Of a DNA stretch of 64,000 nt, positions 24,701-32,900 are shown one piece after another. The position numbers were made by a program, and so were the translations under genes. A model generated the notes under the pieces. That model did not search any database and had not been told where the DNA came from. It was given only the letters and a program-made list of their open reading frames with translations. The stretch comes from Atopsyche davidsoni (Eukaryota > Arthropoda > Insecta > Trichoptera > Hydrobiosidae). The number at the start of each line of letters is the position of its first letter. Within the stretch, counting starts at the first letter, position 1. The DNA lies in the NCBI GenBank assembly GCA_022113835.1, contig JAILWY010000001.1:16050501-16114500 (forward strand), given 5' to 3'.

Positions 24701-25219
24701 TTTACCTAAATATAAAGCACAATTAAGAATTTCCCTTGAAATCCTATAGCTGGATTCTGAATTTTGATTTATTATCCGTGGAATGCTGGGAATTTCTGCC
24801 ATAAGTTATTTTAAGAACTGTCTCATAAATTAATACATTGTGTTGTCTGTTCCAGAGGACAGACGGCACTACACAAGGCAGCAGCGCACAAGCGGCGAGC
24901 TGTTTGCTGCTTGTTGGTGGCGGGCGGCGCCTCCCTGCTACGACAGGACCTGCGCGGGCATTCACCTCGCCACCTTGCAGCTCTCGCTGAAGACCACGAC
25001 CTCGCCGCCTACCTCGAGAGTGAGTCTCCACTTACAAATCTATGGATTTATGATATGTCCTTATCATCTTTTGAATACTATATTTAATCCGTTTTTTTAA
25101 AATTTAATTTAAGTTCTTATTGGGCGCCCATAAGAACGCTTTTTTTATTTGTTTTACTTTTGATTACAGGTCAAGAGAACTTTCAAGTGGCCTCGGAGGA
25201 TCTGGAGACTGTCGTATGA
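914..25219 (+). CDS. rdgA: Type IV diacylglycerol kinase, RdgA-like (3' part of gene, 16 exons)
   Basis: Phosphorylates diacylglycerol to phosphatidic acid at membranes; in flies RdgA acts in photoreceptor phospholipase C signalling (family knowledge). Coding exons by GT-AG rules and frame: 914-1043, 6431-6737, 16618-16792, 17524-17737, 18914-19106, 19358-19460, 19584-19774, 20032-20129, 20390-20518, 20885-21161, 21564-21824, 23393-23440, 24307-24370, 24519-24676, 24856-25019, 25170-25219. They join in frame to 853 residues. Order seen: end of a C1 zinc finger, a lysine-rich linker, the catalytic domain (INPKSGG; GGDGT at residues 162-166 of this part; GTGND), the accessory domain (NYFSFGVD to the RLNQATM region), a Ser/Thr/Pro-rich linker, about four ankyrin repeats, then ETVV. 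Ankyrin repeats plus a PDZ ligand define type IV (DGK zeta/iota/RdgA). The N-terminus and first C1 domain lie upstream of the window. Confidence 0.93.
1195..1240 (-). repeat. Fragment of dispersed GGAATTCCA repeat family
   Basis: Carries the family word read as GAGAGTATTTGGTGGAATTC followed by ATTTTAATATTTTGAA. The same string, in either orientation, occurs at 20755-20806, 50855-50900, 35775-35805 and 58775-58815, where it is one edge of the hammerhead-bearing element. Confidence 0.6.
2282..2299. repeat. (ATC)n microsatellite
   Basis: Five to six uninterrupted CAT/ATC units inside an rdgA intron. Confidence 0.8.
2408..2455 (+). repeat. Possible tRNA-derived SINE head
   Basis: TGGTTAGAGGC at 2409-2419 resembles a pol III box A and GGTTTCGAACC at 2442-2452 resembles a box B with one extra T. 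The spacing is tRNA-like. I do not see a full cloverleaf, so a SINE remnant is likelier than a tRNA gene. Confidence 0.35.
3704..3771 (+). repeat. G-rich tract with G-quadruplex potential
   Basis: At least seven runs of four or five G separated by one to eight bases, in an otherwise AT-rich intron. Both strands stay open for about 60 codons here, but the products are Val/Gly or Pro/Thr low complexity, so I do not call a gene. Confidence 0.7.
6117..6148 (-). ncRNA. Hammerhead-ribozyme-like motif (Penelope-like end)
   Basis: On the minus strand: CTGATGA at 6146-6140, a stem GGTCT/AGACC closing a GATAT loop, then GAAAC at 6123-6119. This is the order of the hammerhead core (CUGAUGA, stem II, GAAA). 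One extra A lies between core and stem, and the expected cleavage triplet reads GTT, so activity is doubtful. Such motifs are known in Penelope-like retroelements. Confidence 0.5.
6198..6279. repeat. 39-nt inverted repeat (long hairpin)
   Basis: Arms at 6198-6236 and 6241-6279 are complementary except for one mismatch, around a TCTC loop. The hairpin lies 50 bases beyond the hammerhead-like motif and probably belongs to the same element. Confidence 0.8.
6431..6737 (+). CDS. rdgA: rdgA exon: basic linker and start of catalytic domain
   Basis: Encodes [10 protein letters not shown], a lysine-rich stretch, and the catalytic-domain entry [15 protein letters not shown]. Acceptor TTTCCAG, donor GTGAGT at 6738. 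GC content is far above that of the flanks. The lysine-rich stretch resembles the MARCKS-like segment of type IV kinases. Confidence 0.95.
6849..7522 (-). mobile_element. Short non-autonomous Helitron, copy 1
   Basis: On the minus strand the element starts with TC at 7522-7521 after an A, and ends with CTAG at 6852-6849 before a T: the A^T target and CTRR end of Helitrons. A short hairpin (GTCA/TGAC) lies just inside the 3' end. A near-identical copy in the opposite orientation is at 45535-46160. An internal CA repeat (7487-7502) is part of the element. Confidence 0.8.
6985..7129 (-). pseudogene. N-terminal ORF remnant inside Helitron copy 1
   Basis: Starts with ATG at 7129-7127 and reads [20 protein letters not shown] before stopping after about 48 codons. 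The basic start recalls Helitron replicase N-termini, which is inference. The corresponding ORF in copy 2 has almost the same sequence. Confidence 0.5.
9655..9725. repeat. (TA)n microsatellite
   Basis: About 65 bases of almost perfect TA repeats in the large rdgA intron. Length is likely to vary and to be uncertain in assembly. Confidence 0.95.
12883..13318. repeat. Diverged tandem duplication, two ~190-bp units
   Basis: Units 12883-13086 and 13138-13318 share blocks in the same order: CTTTCTCG-x-TCGCTCTC, GTGTG, ATTTTATACG-CAGT, AAAAGTGGCGTTTT, CGGAACATCT. Divergence is perhaps 25-30 percent. No coding frame is preserved across both. Confidence 0.75.
14530..14760. repeat. Diverged tandem duplication, two ~100-bp units
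   Basis: Units 14538-14640 and 14660-14760 align through GTTGATCGAG, ATTGTGTGTGTCG / ATGTGCGTCGGAGCGAA, CTCGACGGCTAA / CCCGACAGCTGA. They are non-coding. Confidence 0.7.
16618..16792 (+). CDS. rdgA: rdgA exon: catalytic core
   Basis: Contains [14 protein letters not shown], the ATP-binding glycine motif of diacylglycerol kinases, and [17 protein letters not shown]. Acceptor TTGCAG, donor GTCAGT. An ATC-rich microsatellite (16805-16832) follows the donor by 12 bases. Confidence 0.96.
16793..17523 (+). other. rdgA intron
   Basis: A 731-bp AT-rich intron; apart from the ATC repeat at its start I see nothing notable. Confidence 0.8.
17524..17737 (+). CDS. rdgA: rdgA exon: catalytic/accessory junction
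   Basis: Begins [11 protein letters not shown], continuing the GWGGGY motif from the previous exon, then [11 protein letters not shown] and [20 protein letters not shown]. These lie at the junction of catalytic and accessory domains. Acceptor TTGTTAG, donor GTCAGT at 17738. Confidence 0.95.
17738..18913 (+). other. rdgA intron
   Basis: A 1.2-kb AT-rich intron. A short repeated GGGCTCCCCCAC pair at about 18263-18288 is the only notable structure. Confidence 0.75.
18914..19106 (+). CDS. rdgA: rdgA exon: accessory domain
   Basis: Encodes [35 protein letters not shown] and VFLNIPR, typical of the accessory domain. Acceptor TTTGCAG; donor GTATAT at 19107 leaves phase 2. Confidence 0.95.
19358..19460 (+). 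CDS. rdgA: rdgA exon: accessory domain
   Basis: Completes [12 protein letters not shown] and continues [15 protein letters not shown]. Acceptor TTTTGCAG; donor GTTAGT at 19461. Confidence 0.95.
19584..19774 (+). CDS. rdgA: rdgA exon: accessory domain end
   Basis: Encodes [31 protein letters not shown] and [14 protein letters not shown], highly conserved in this family. Acceptor TTTCCAG; donor GTAAGT leaves CA, which is completed by the next exon. Confidence 0.96.
20032..20129 (+). CDS. rdgA: rdgA exon
   Basis: Encodes [20 protein letters not shown] and a following His/Asp-rich segment after the kinase core. Acceptor TTTTACAG; donor GTAAAT at 20130. Confidence 0.93.
20390..20518 (+). CDS. 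rdgA: rdgA exon with tandem (NAGNAG) acceptor
   Basis: Encodes [14 protein letters not shown] through ADWCFVD. The 3' splice site reads TTTCAGCAG, so use of the second AG (start 20393) would drop one Ala without changing frame. Donor GTAAGA at 20519. Confidence 0.92.
20755..20806 (+). repeat. Fragment of dispersed GGAATTCCA repeat family
   Basis: TGGATTCCACCGAGTACTTTCTGTCAAAAATATT in pieces matches the 3' edge of the element at 58654-58822 with two or three changes. It sits in an rdgA intron. Confidence 0.65.
20885..21161 (+). CDS. rdgA: rdgA exon: [14 protein letters not shown] segment and Ser/Thr linker
   Basis: Starts [20 protein letters not shown], conserved in type IV kinases, then a Thr/Ser/Pro-rich low-complexity linker. 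Acceptor TCCTACAG; donor GTATGG at 21162. Confidence 0.94.
21564..21824 (+). CDS. rdgA: rdgA exon: Pro-rich linker
   Basis: Ser/Pro/Gly/Leu-rich ([14 protein letters not shown]), ending [15 protein letters not shown] before the ankyrin region. Acceptor TTTCAG; donor GTGAGT leaves AC. Confidence 0.92.
21825..23392 (+). other. rdgA intron
   Basis: A 1.6-kb intron. The string GACAAGTAGAGTCCGG at about 22752 also occurs at about 20203 in another rdgA intron with loosely similar flanks, suggesting a shared old repeat. No exon is seen. Confidence 0.65.
23393..23440 (+). CDS. rdgA: rdgA 48-nt exon, probable cassette
   Basis: Encodes [15 protein letters not shown] between good splice signals (GCATGCAG / GTGAGA). 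Its 48 bases keep frame whether it is included or skipped, since both flanking junctions are phase 2. It adds 16 residues before the ankyrin repeats. Confidence 0.8.
23441..24306 (+). other. rdgA intron
   Basis: An 866-bp AT-rich intron; nothing notable beyond a short TA run at about 24175-24198. Confidence 0.75.
24307..24370 (+). CDS. rdgA: rdgA exon: first ankyrin repeat
   Basis: Encodes [20 protein letters not shown], the start of ankyrin repeat 1. Acceptor TTTGCAG; donor GTAAAG at 24371. Confidence 0.93.
24519..24676 (+). CDS. rdgA: rdgA exon: ankyrin repeats
   Basis: Encodes [32 protein letters not shown] and LNMQDND, clear ankyrin repeat consensus. Acceptor TTTTCAG; donor GTGAGT. Confidence 0.96.
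24856..25019 (+). CDS. rdgA: rdgA exon: ankyrin repeats
   Basis: Encodes [29 protein letters not shown] and [17 protein letters not shown], the last two ankyrin repeats. Acceptor TTCCAG; donor GTGAGT at 25020. Confidence 0.95.
25170..25219 (+). CDS. rdgA: rdgA terminal exon with PDZ ligand
   Basis: Encodes [16 protein letters not shown] then TGA. The last residues (T-x-V) fit a class I PDZ ligand, as known for DGK zeta. Acceptor GATTACAG. Confidence 0.94.
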
Positions 25220-27444
25220 AGGAAGTCGGCTACCGCAGCCGAAAGATCTCACATTGCCTAATCGTCGTTTATCAAATATTTATTCTTGTACTAATAAGCA
25301 GATGTACTCAGGAGAGTGATATTTTTTAAGATGATCTGATACTGGATATCTGTATATTTAAGTATAGATTGCTATTTTATGAGAACTGTACCTATTATCT
25401 ATTACCCGTTGTGTAAGGAAGTGTGGTTTGTACTTCAGTCTTGTTAAAATCATTTTAGTATGTGACTTTTGGAAATGTAAAGAAATTTAGTCAAATTCTC
25501 TGTATTTTATAAATGAAATCGATATCATTACGAGAAATATATAAATTACTCTATAACAGCAATTATCAATATAAATTTAACTATGTAAATTAAATTGTAT
25601 ACTATATAAAAATTAATGACATACGTTTCAAATTATTGTACATATTTTTTTTGAAAGAGTAACTCTTAATTTTATTTCGATAATATCACAGCTTCATCTT
25701 AATTGATGCATCTGGGCTACCTTGTCTACTAATTTACGAAAGGGTTTGCTCTAAATATTTTAGTATTCTGAATCTACGCCATATAGAAAATATTTTATTG
25801 TTAACTCGTGACCTTACTAATTGTTTAAGCTCTTTTAATTCGTAAATATAACATTTTCAAGAGATATTCTTAAAATATTAACATTGATAGAAAGTTATTG
25901 AATATCAAATCGGTATTGTTGTTTAGAAAAGATCGTTTACTCCCAAATTCGGAAAAACTATTTAATTGAACAATGTTCACTGAGCTGTTAAGTACTTTAC
26001 ATGTTACGTAAAACATTATTTCTTAAATTTGATTTTAAATCTAAGAATTATCAATTTGTTTTTAATAGTTTGATCCAAAATACAGATAATTTATTAGAGG
26101 AGCGTTTTTTTTTAAATATATGATACATTTAACAGCTTTGTAATGATGTTCAATTTGATCAGTCTTCCAAAACTTGGGCATTAGTTTTATGTTATTGACA
26201 CTTCACTTTCTGTGTGAAAATAAATAATGCACTTTTTAATTTAATATGACATACCTGCCTACCTACACTTAATATATAACTTTTGTGGATTATTTACTGA
26301 TACGACTCATGAGAATATATTTATAACAATTCTCGCATTATGATGTAGTGGATACGGGGGTCTATAGCTAATAGAGGGTAAAGGTTTGGATTTGTTCAGG
26401 TTCCAACTCTTACCCCAGGATACTAATTTATTTAAGTTAGAATATTGATAAACTATTTTAAGATATTGTAATTGTAAGATACAGCCCACAGTTAAAATGT
26501 GTGGCTTAAGAAAGACAATGCTGTGAGAATATTGTCATTAGTTTTCAAGTGGCCAACGAGTCCAGTTTATTTTCAAGTATTAGTGTCGAGTAGTCGTGCA
26601 TAGAGCAGTTTCATCAGTAGAGCGTAGCTTTTCTGCCTAGGCATTAATGAAGTAAATGTGATTATTTTGCCTTTCTAAGTGTGTAAGTATTCATCCTCGA
26701 TTAAACACTTGCTCTCGCTTGTAACTTCAAAATAAATAATTCACCACTAGTTTGTATTACAGTTTGCATACTCCAACGTCCATTTGGATTTTGTTTTCAC
26801 ACAACGCAAATAGATTAAATGTATAATGGATACCGTTTTGATTCTCTTCATAGATATATTTCTGTTGATTGATGTGTTTTTGTTGATCGATTAAATGTGC
26901 TATATATGAAAATAAATTTAATATTTCACATCGACTTGCAACTTTTAAGCTGTAAATAAAATGACGATTGCTTTGAAAGATATCGATTAAAGCATCTGAC
27001 AATCACAACTGTTATTAATTCTCTGTAAATAAATAACTACGAGGAGCAGCATTGCGTTGCCGAGTTGTGTTGCGGATGGAGTCCGGGAACTTGAGTTTCA
27101 TCAGTTTTTGTGTTGACAGGTTAATCATCAGAATTAAATATTTTTCTACACAGCTCTCTGATAAAGTATAATGTATTATGATGTAAAAATTAATCTATTT
27201 TGTGACCATAGAGGTCATTTAATTTAAAGGCAATCATATTTTTATGAAACGCGTGACTAATCTCGTTGTAAGAGATTTCGTGAAATATGTACGCATTTTA
27301 TCTTAGCTGAGATGTATAGAAAAATTTTACCTTCCTTACGTCTTCAGTGAACTTTCAGTGGTATTAAATAAACACTTTCTGCAATAATAAATTTAAGGAC
27401 ATGTTTGTGTATTAATTAAATTTATAAATCACCACACTATCTTG

Positions 27445-27507
27445 TTATATATTTATATATATATATATATATATATAAAAATATATATACATACATATAT
27501 TTATAAA

Positions 27508-27563
<56 letters not shown>

Positions 27564-27600
27564 TATATATACACACACATAAATACATATATATAGGCTA
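27445..27600. repeat. TA-rich microsatellite with ATAC/ACAC interruptions
   Basis: About 150 bases of TA repeats broken by short ACAT and ACAC units. Confidence 0.95.
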
Positions 27601-29259
27601 TCACATTTTGTAATTAGTAAGCCATCATGTTATGTCGCATTGTTTAATACTAGAAGTAATGGAATTGAGAATTGTAATAATGTAACTCTATAAATGACCT
27701 TATTCGGCTATCTAGAAACCTACTTCAACGTGTGTAATACAAATTTTTCAACTAACCTAAAGAGTTATTAAAGTAATTTTTGATTAACTGTACATACTTA
27801 ATGATAAAACTCATTTCAGGTCTGTTTTTGGTCTTGACACTCGTTCACCCAGCGCAAGCACCGGGAATTTCCCATTTTGTTGACTTACAGGAAGACCGAG
27901 CACTCGCACGTAGATTATCACTCGGTAGCTGGCTCGCCTGCCGACCTTACTATAGAGAGCCTCATGCAACAGACAGAACTCTGAGGAGATCGTATTTAGT
28001 GAATAACTTATCATAGAACATAATTGTAAAAGAGTTTCGAGTGCGCTTGCCTGCTCACAATCTGAACATTCCAGTTGTTGTAAGAGTTCTTATGGTAAAC
28101 TAATGTATTATAAAGCGAGGAGATGGTCACTCGTAATCTTATATTACAGAGATTGGCAGAGAAACGGTATTCAGTTTATTAATTATGACATACCGACAGC
28201 GGAACATAGGACAAATGCTTTATGATGAGGAGTGTACTAATCGTGTGACACAAGCCTCTCACATTCACGCCGGAGACGAAGCCTCCTGTCCTCCGATGTG
28301 ACTCTGAGACGCTCACCTGTGCAATGAATCCGAGAGCCGCTTTCGCCGGTACTTCTGTAAAATTAAATAAAACAAAGAAAATAAATATTTTCGATATATT
28401 TGAATCTGATACTTATAAATTTGTAATCACTAAATTTATTACCTAATAGCACCATTTTTGTCTTGAATTAAGGGTCCAAACTGTGCACTACTCGACTCAA
28501 TTTTCAATTAATATTTCATTTTATTTATTAATACCCAGGTTCTAAGACACCCTGGGCATGTTGCCTGATTTATTGCAAACTCTAATTTGAATTTGATCAA
28601 TTCAATTTTCAAACCGCATATCAACCTCTTACAATTATATGAACTTTCATACGTGCACCTCAGTAATGATTCTTTATACTATGAACTTTACACAGTTGAA
28701 TATCACTTATTTTTGAAATACGAATCTCGAAGCTTATTAATATTGTATTTATTATAAAAATAATTTAAGATGCAAAAAACACAAGCGACCATTGAGTCGA
28801 TCTTGAACTACAATCCTTTATTTATCCATACATGGTAATCTATGAAACAAAAATAACTATTTAATGTCATTTTTGTAACAATACTGTACACACCAATTCT
28901 GTGAAAATATTTGACGGTTTTATTTATTTATTCTAATGGATCCCCACAGTTTCCGCTTAGTGTAAGTGTTTCAAATGTATCATTTGTTTTGTCTTTTGTT
29001 GTTTACTTGGAAAAATTTGCTATTTTTTCCTTACTCTACTTTTAAGAGTTAAAACATGTAATAAAACCCTGTTATTCAAATCATAAAGTATCTTTTATTT
29101 ATACCTTTCATTACATCATAATAAATATTTATATGTAACAATAAGTGGTAAATAATATTTTCAAAAGATCAACTAGTCCGTCCATGGGTATACCTGCAGT
29201 GATGTTGGCGGTTGACTGGCTGGGGTTTTGTTATTATCAATGAGCCATCAAAATTGCAA

Positions 29260-29295
29260 CTTAGTTATATTGGTTGATTAGCCAATATAACTAAG
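29260..29295. repeat. Perfect 14-bp hairpin
   Basis: CTTAGTTATATTGG at 29260-29273 is the exact inverse of 29282-29295, loop of 8. A second hairpin follows with no real gap. Confidence 0.85.
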
Positions 29296-29328
29296 AAAAA
29301 GAATGCACAAACATTGCATTCTTTTTCT
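29294..29328. repeat. Perfect 13-bp hairpin
   Basis: AGAAAAAGAATGC at 29294-29306 pairs with 29316-29328, loop of 9. On the minus strand an AATAAA lies nearby (29351-29346), so the pair could sit near the end of a long QARS transcript; this is inference. Confidence 0.8.
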
Positions 29329-29896
29329 ATTCAGGACACCTGGCATTTATTTGCATGCATGTGAATTTCAGGTGATATAAACGACAAAAGCACTTGGAGT
29401 GCGAGTCAAAGTTAACAAACTTGACAGAGCATTGAACTATCAAACACCATTAAAGGCGACATCAAAATTGAAATCTTGATGGTATATAGAAAACGAAATC
29501 TTGAGAAGATGGCTAGATTTTGATGAGAAGCAACTCAGGGTTCAGCAGCAATAAGGTTTCCTAAATACATAATTCTCATGCCTTATATGTTTCATTCACA
29601 GAACCACAACCAAAAATAATGCAGCCACCCAACAATGAACGGGCTATTTGAAATTAATATAAAATCACAAGTTTCATAACAATGACTACTGGGTTAGTTG
29701 ATCGATTCTCACAACGTGGACAAAAAAGAGCTGCATTCTATGCATTCTGTAATTATAAAAATCAATTCTATTGATGCTATCTAAAATTTAAATAATTAGT
29801 TTAAATATAAAAGTTATAAAAATACTCATTAAAAGTACGGTAACAGTGCGCATCCTTGTTTCTCTGGCCTGGAGTGTGAAGCTTAGATCATTATTA

Positions 29897-29947
29897 TTAT
29901 TGTTTTCCCGTATCTTCTTTCAATGTCACGGTACGGTTGAAAATTGT
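29897..29947 (-). CDS. QARS1: QARS exon 13 (terminal)
   Basis: Encodes [16 protein letters not shown] and TAA at 29899-29897. VTLKEDxGK is the usual C-terminus of animal QARS. Confidence 0.95.
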   Translation of the reverse strand, partial: TIFNRTVTLKEDTGKQ

Positions 29948-32900
29948 CTGAAAAAATATATTGATGATAAATAATACAAATGTTTAAGTAATTTTAGTAA
30001 TAAAAAGTGAGTTATTTCTAATAAATCAAACTGACCTTCTCTGGCGTCGTGTCAAGGTCAACAGAGAAAAAGCCAATTCTCTCAAACTGGAACTTGTCGT
30101 AAACCTTACAGCTCTTGAGAGAAGCATCAGCAATTCCCTTCACAACCCTCATGGAGTCCGGATTGCAGTCAGTCAAGTAGCCTCCGGGCACTTCCGCTGG
30201 GTCTTCGGGATTCTTATGATGGAATCTGTAATGAATCACACCATTGAGAGTTAACATTACATTGTAAATAAGGCAAGAAGGATCTGAAATATTGCTGGCC
30301 AATCACTTACAGAGGTTCATACAATCTAACTTCTATTTCCTGTGGACAGGCCACCCACTGGATGAATGCCTTTGGTTTTGATGCAGTCTCTGTTGCATTT
30401 TCACAAGTACATTCCAATTCTATAGGTTGTCCGGCTTTGTCTTTAATTACATTGGTAACCTGAAATACAACAAATAGTACTAAGAACAACAGTATTTAAA
30501 AAATAAATTACGTTTGATTATATTTCAGTTCTCTCAGCTATCATTTAGCTATTTCCAGACTTCAGAGAAAAGTTCTCTCATACAAAGTGAAGAGAGTTAT
30601 ATATAAATTGTATTTATTAGATTATTTAATATTACAATATTGCATTGGAAATGTAGAGATATTTTAACTAGATTTATATTTTACGTATCAAGGTAATGCA
30701 TGAAATCCAATAGTAATTATTGCGACATTAAAAATACTTTCTTACAGTGATAACATAACCGGTGTGCCTGAGACCAACGTTCTGCTGCAAGGACAGCCTC
30801 TTGTAGCCCTTCTCGGGGTCTTCCTTGAAGTCGGAGTGTTCTATATACACGACACGGTCAAATGTGATCTTGTGGTCCCCTCTCTGAGGTTCGTTGGGGA
30901 AGTTGGGAGCTGACACGAGGACAGGTTTCTCACTCGGGAAGTTCTTGATTGTCACTTTGAGAGGCTCTAGCACAACCAAAACTCTGAAAAGAAAACGTAA
31001 CAATGTATTATAGAAATATACTACTAAAATTGAATTCAATAATTCTTCAGTAGAATATTGTTTTTGGAAATCGTGATAGTTAAACCATTGGAGGAATTGA
31101 AAATTCACACTGCAGCATATGAACCTCATTCAAAATAGATTTGAATTTTATGAATTTTTGATTAAATTACCATTTAAGGAATATTTCCTAATTCTTTGAA
31201 AATAATGAAATTTCAAAGAGGTAACAATATTATTATAACTATAAGCAACGTTTTAAGAGATGATAAAAGGGTTTTTGCCAGTGGGGCTTTTGAGATCAAT
31301 GACATAACAGTGGGGCAAATGATATGCGAGCTTTCAGGATCAAAGCTCACCATACATGACATCAATTTTTTATTATTATTATCATCATATTATATTCATA
31401 TTACTATTTTATCACAATGGGCAATTCATTCCACCAGATATTTTCAAAATTGTTGAACTTTTTTTTTTTTGTAGAAAAATTATATCATAATGGATAACTG
31501 AAAACACAAACACAATATTTCACTACTCATTATGATACAATTACATTGAAATTGAAATATGATAAAACCTTGGTGCAGTTTTGTTGAGGACATCCCTGAC
31601 AGAAGCATCAAGCAGTGCAGGATCCACAGCTCCTTGAGCCCCTGTAACTCCGAGCCCTGCACAGAAGGCGTTGATGGCTTCTGCTGGGTAACCTCGGCGA
31701 CGCAGAGCACTCAACGTGTACAATCTTGGGTCATCCCAATCTAGAAAATATTGAGTGAAATGAACTTTCATACTTCAACAGATTGTCAGGTTTTATTTAG
31801 ACAATATAATTAATGATCTAGAGCTTGGACAGAGCTACACACTCGCCACATGTGACACTAATTGGCTGGTGCAATATATTGAAGTTTGTGTTCATGCTCG
31901 TATTCAGAGAACTCAAACCAACTTTATTTCTCTGGTTTTCTCACCATACTCTTAGGAAATATACTTTTTACACACGTAAATGTATAGTAGATATACAAAT
32001 AGAAGGCAGGAATATTTTCAACCAAAAAAGTTTCTAAATCTTCATAAATTGGTAATAGCTATAGGTGTTTAATAAATTACTAAATAAGATTGAGTGAATG
32101 CCTCAGAAGTGTCAAGTAATTTGGATGAAACTAATTTTGTATGAAGATGAGGTTCTTTTAGTAGTTCTACGGAAATATAATTTTTATACAGCCGAATTAT
32201 AGTCTTTAGGATAAAGATGTCACTGGTGTATTTGATAACAATGTGAAACAAATAATAATTTTAATTAATAAAAATATATTTTTACCACTGACAATGTGTT
32301 CATCGATAAGTTTTCCAATTTTCCTCTTGGATACGACTGTGTAATTGACATTCAGCCTTCCATATTCCCATTGAACGGGACAGAATATATCCAGAGAATT
32401 GCACAACCAGTAATAAGAAGATCTGCAATCAATATAATTTTATTTATAGCTACAAAAATGATAACATTATTTTAATCATGACATAAAAAGTACGGTTCAT
32501 GGAAACCTCTTAGATTGTAAACATAATAGTATGTAATTCTGAGCTAAGCTTTATTAGAGTAATGTTTACTTTATAATAAAAATCTTAATTACCTGCGAGA
32601 TTGGAACTCCTTGGTGCACAGAGAGTGGGTAATATTTTCGATGCTGTCACACAGGCAGTGGGTGTAGTCGTAGGTGGGGTAGATGCACCATTGGCTCCCG
32701 GTACGATGATGAGGAACAAATTTAATGCGATAGGCTACAGGATCCAGTTTACCTTCTTCCAAGGTGACTTTCATGCGGAGAGTTGCTCCACCTTCTTCTA
32801 TTTTACCATTCTTCATATCCTGATACAAAAAAACAATATTAATTTAATATTAGCTTTGGAAGATATGTCACCATTCATACCTCAAATGCCATGGAAATCT

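Larger units (their letters stand above)
25220..29896. other. rdgA 3' UTR and convergent intergenic region
   Basis: Lies between the rdgA stop and the QARS stop on the other strand. Part of it must be 3' UTR from both sides. AATAAA at 26219-26224 (plus) is one possible rdgA polyadenylation signal, but several others exist. It also holds a TA-rich satellite (27445-27600), a GC-richer island (27825-27980), a doubtful mini-exon (28317-28354) and two hairpins (29260-29328). No recognised gene. Confidence 0.6.
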
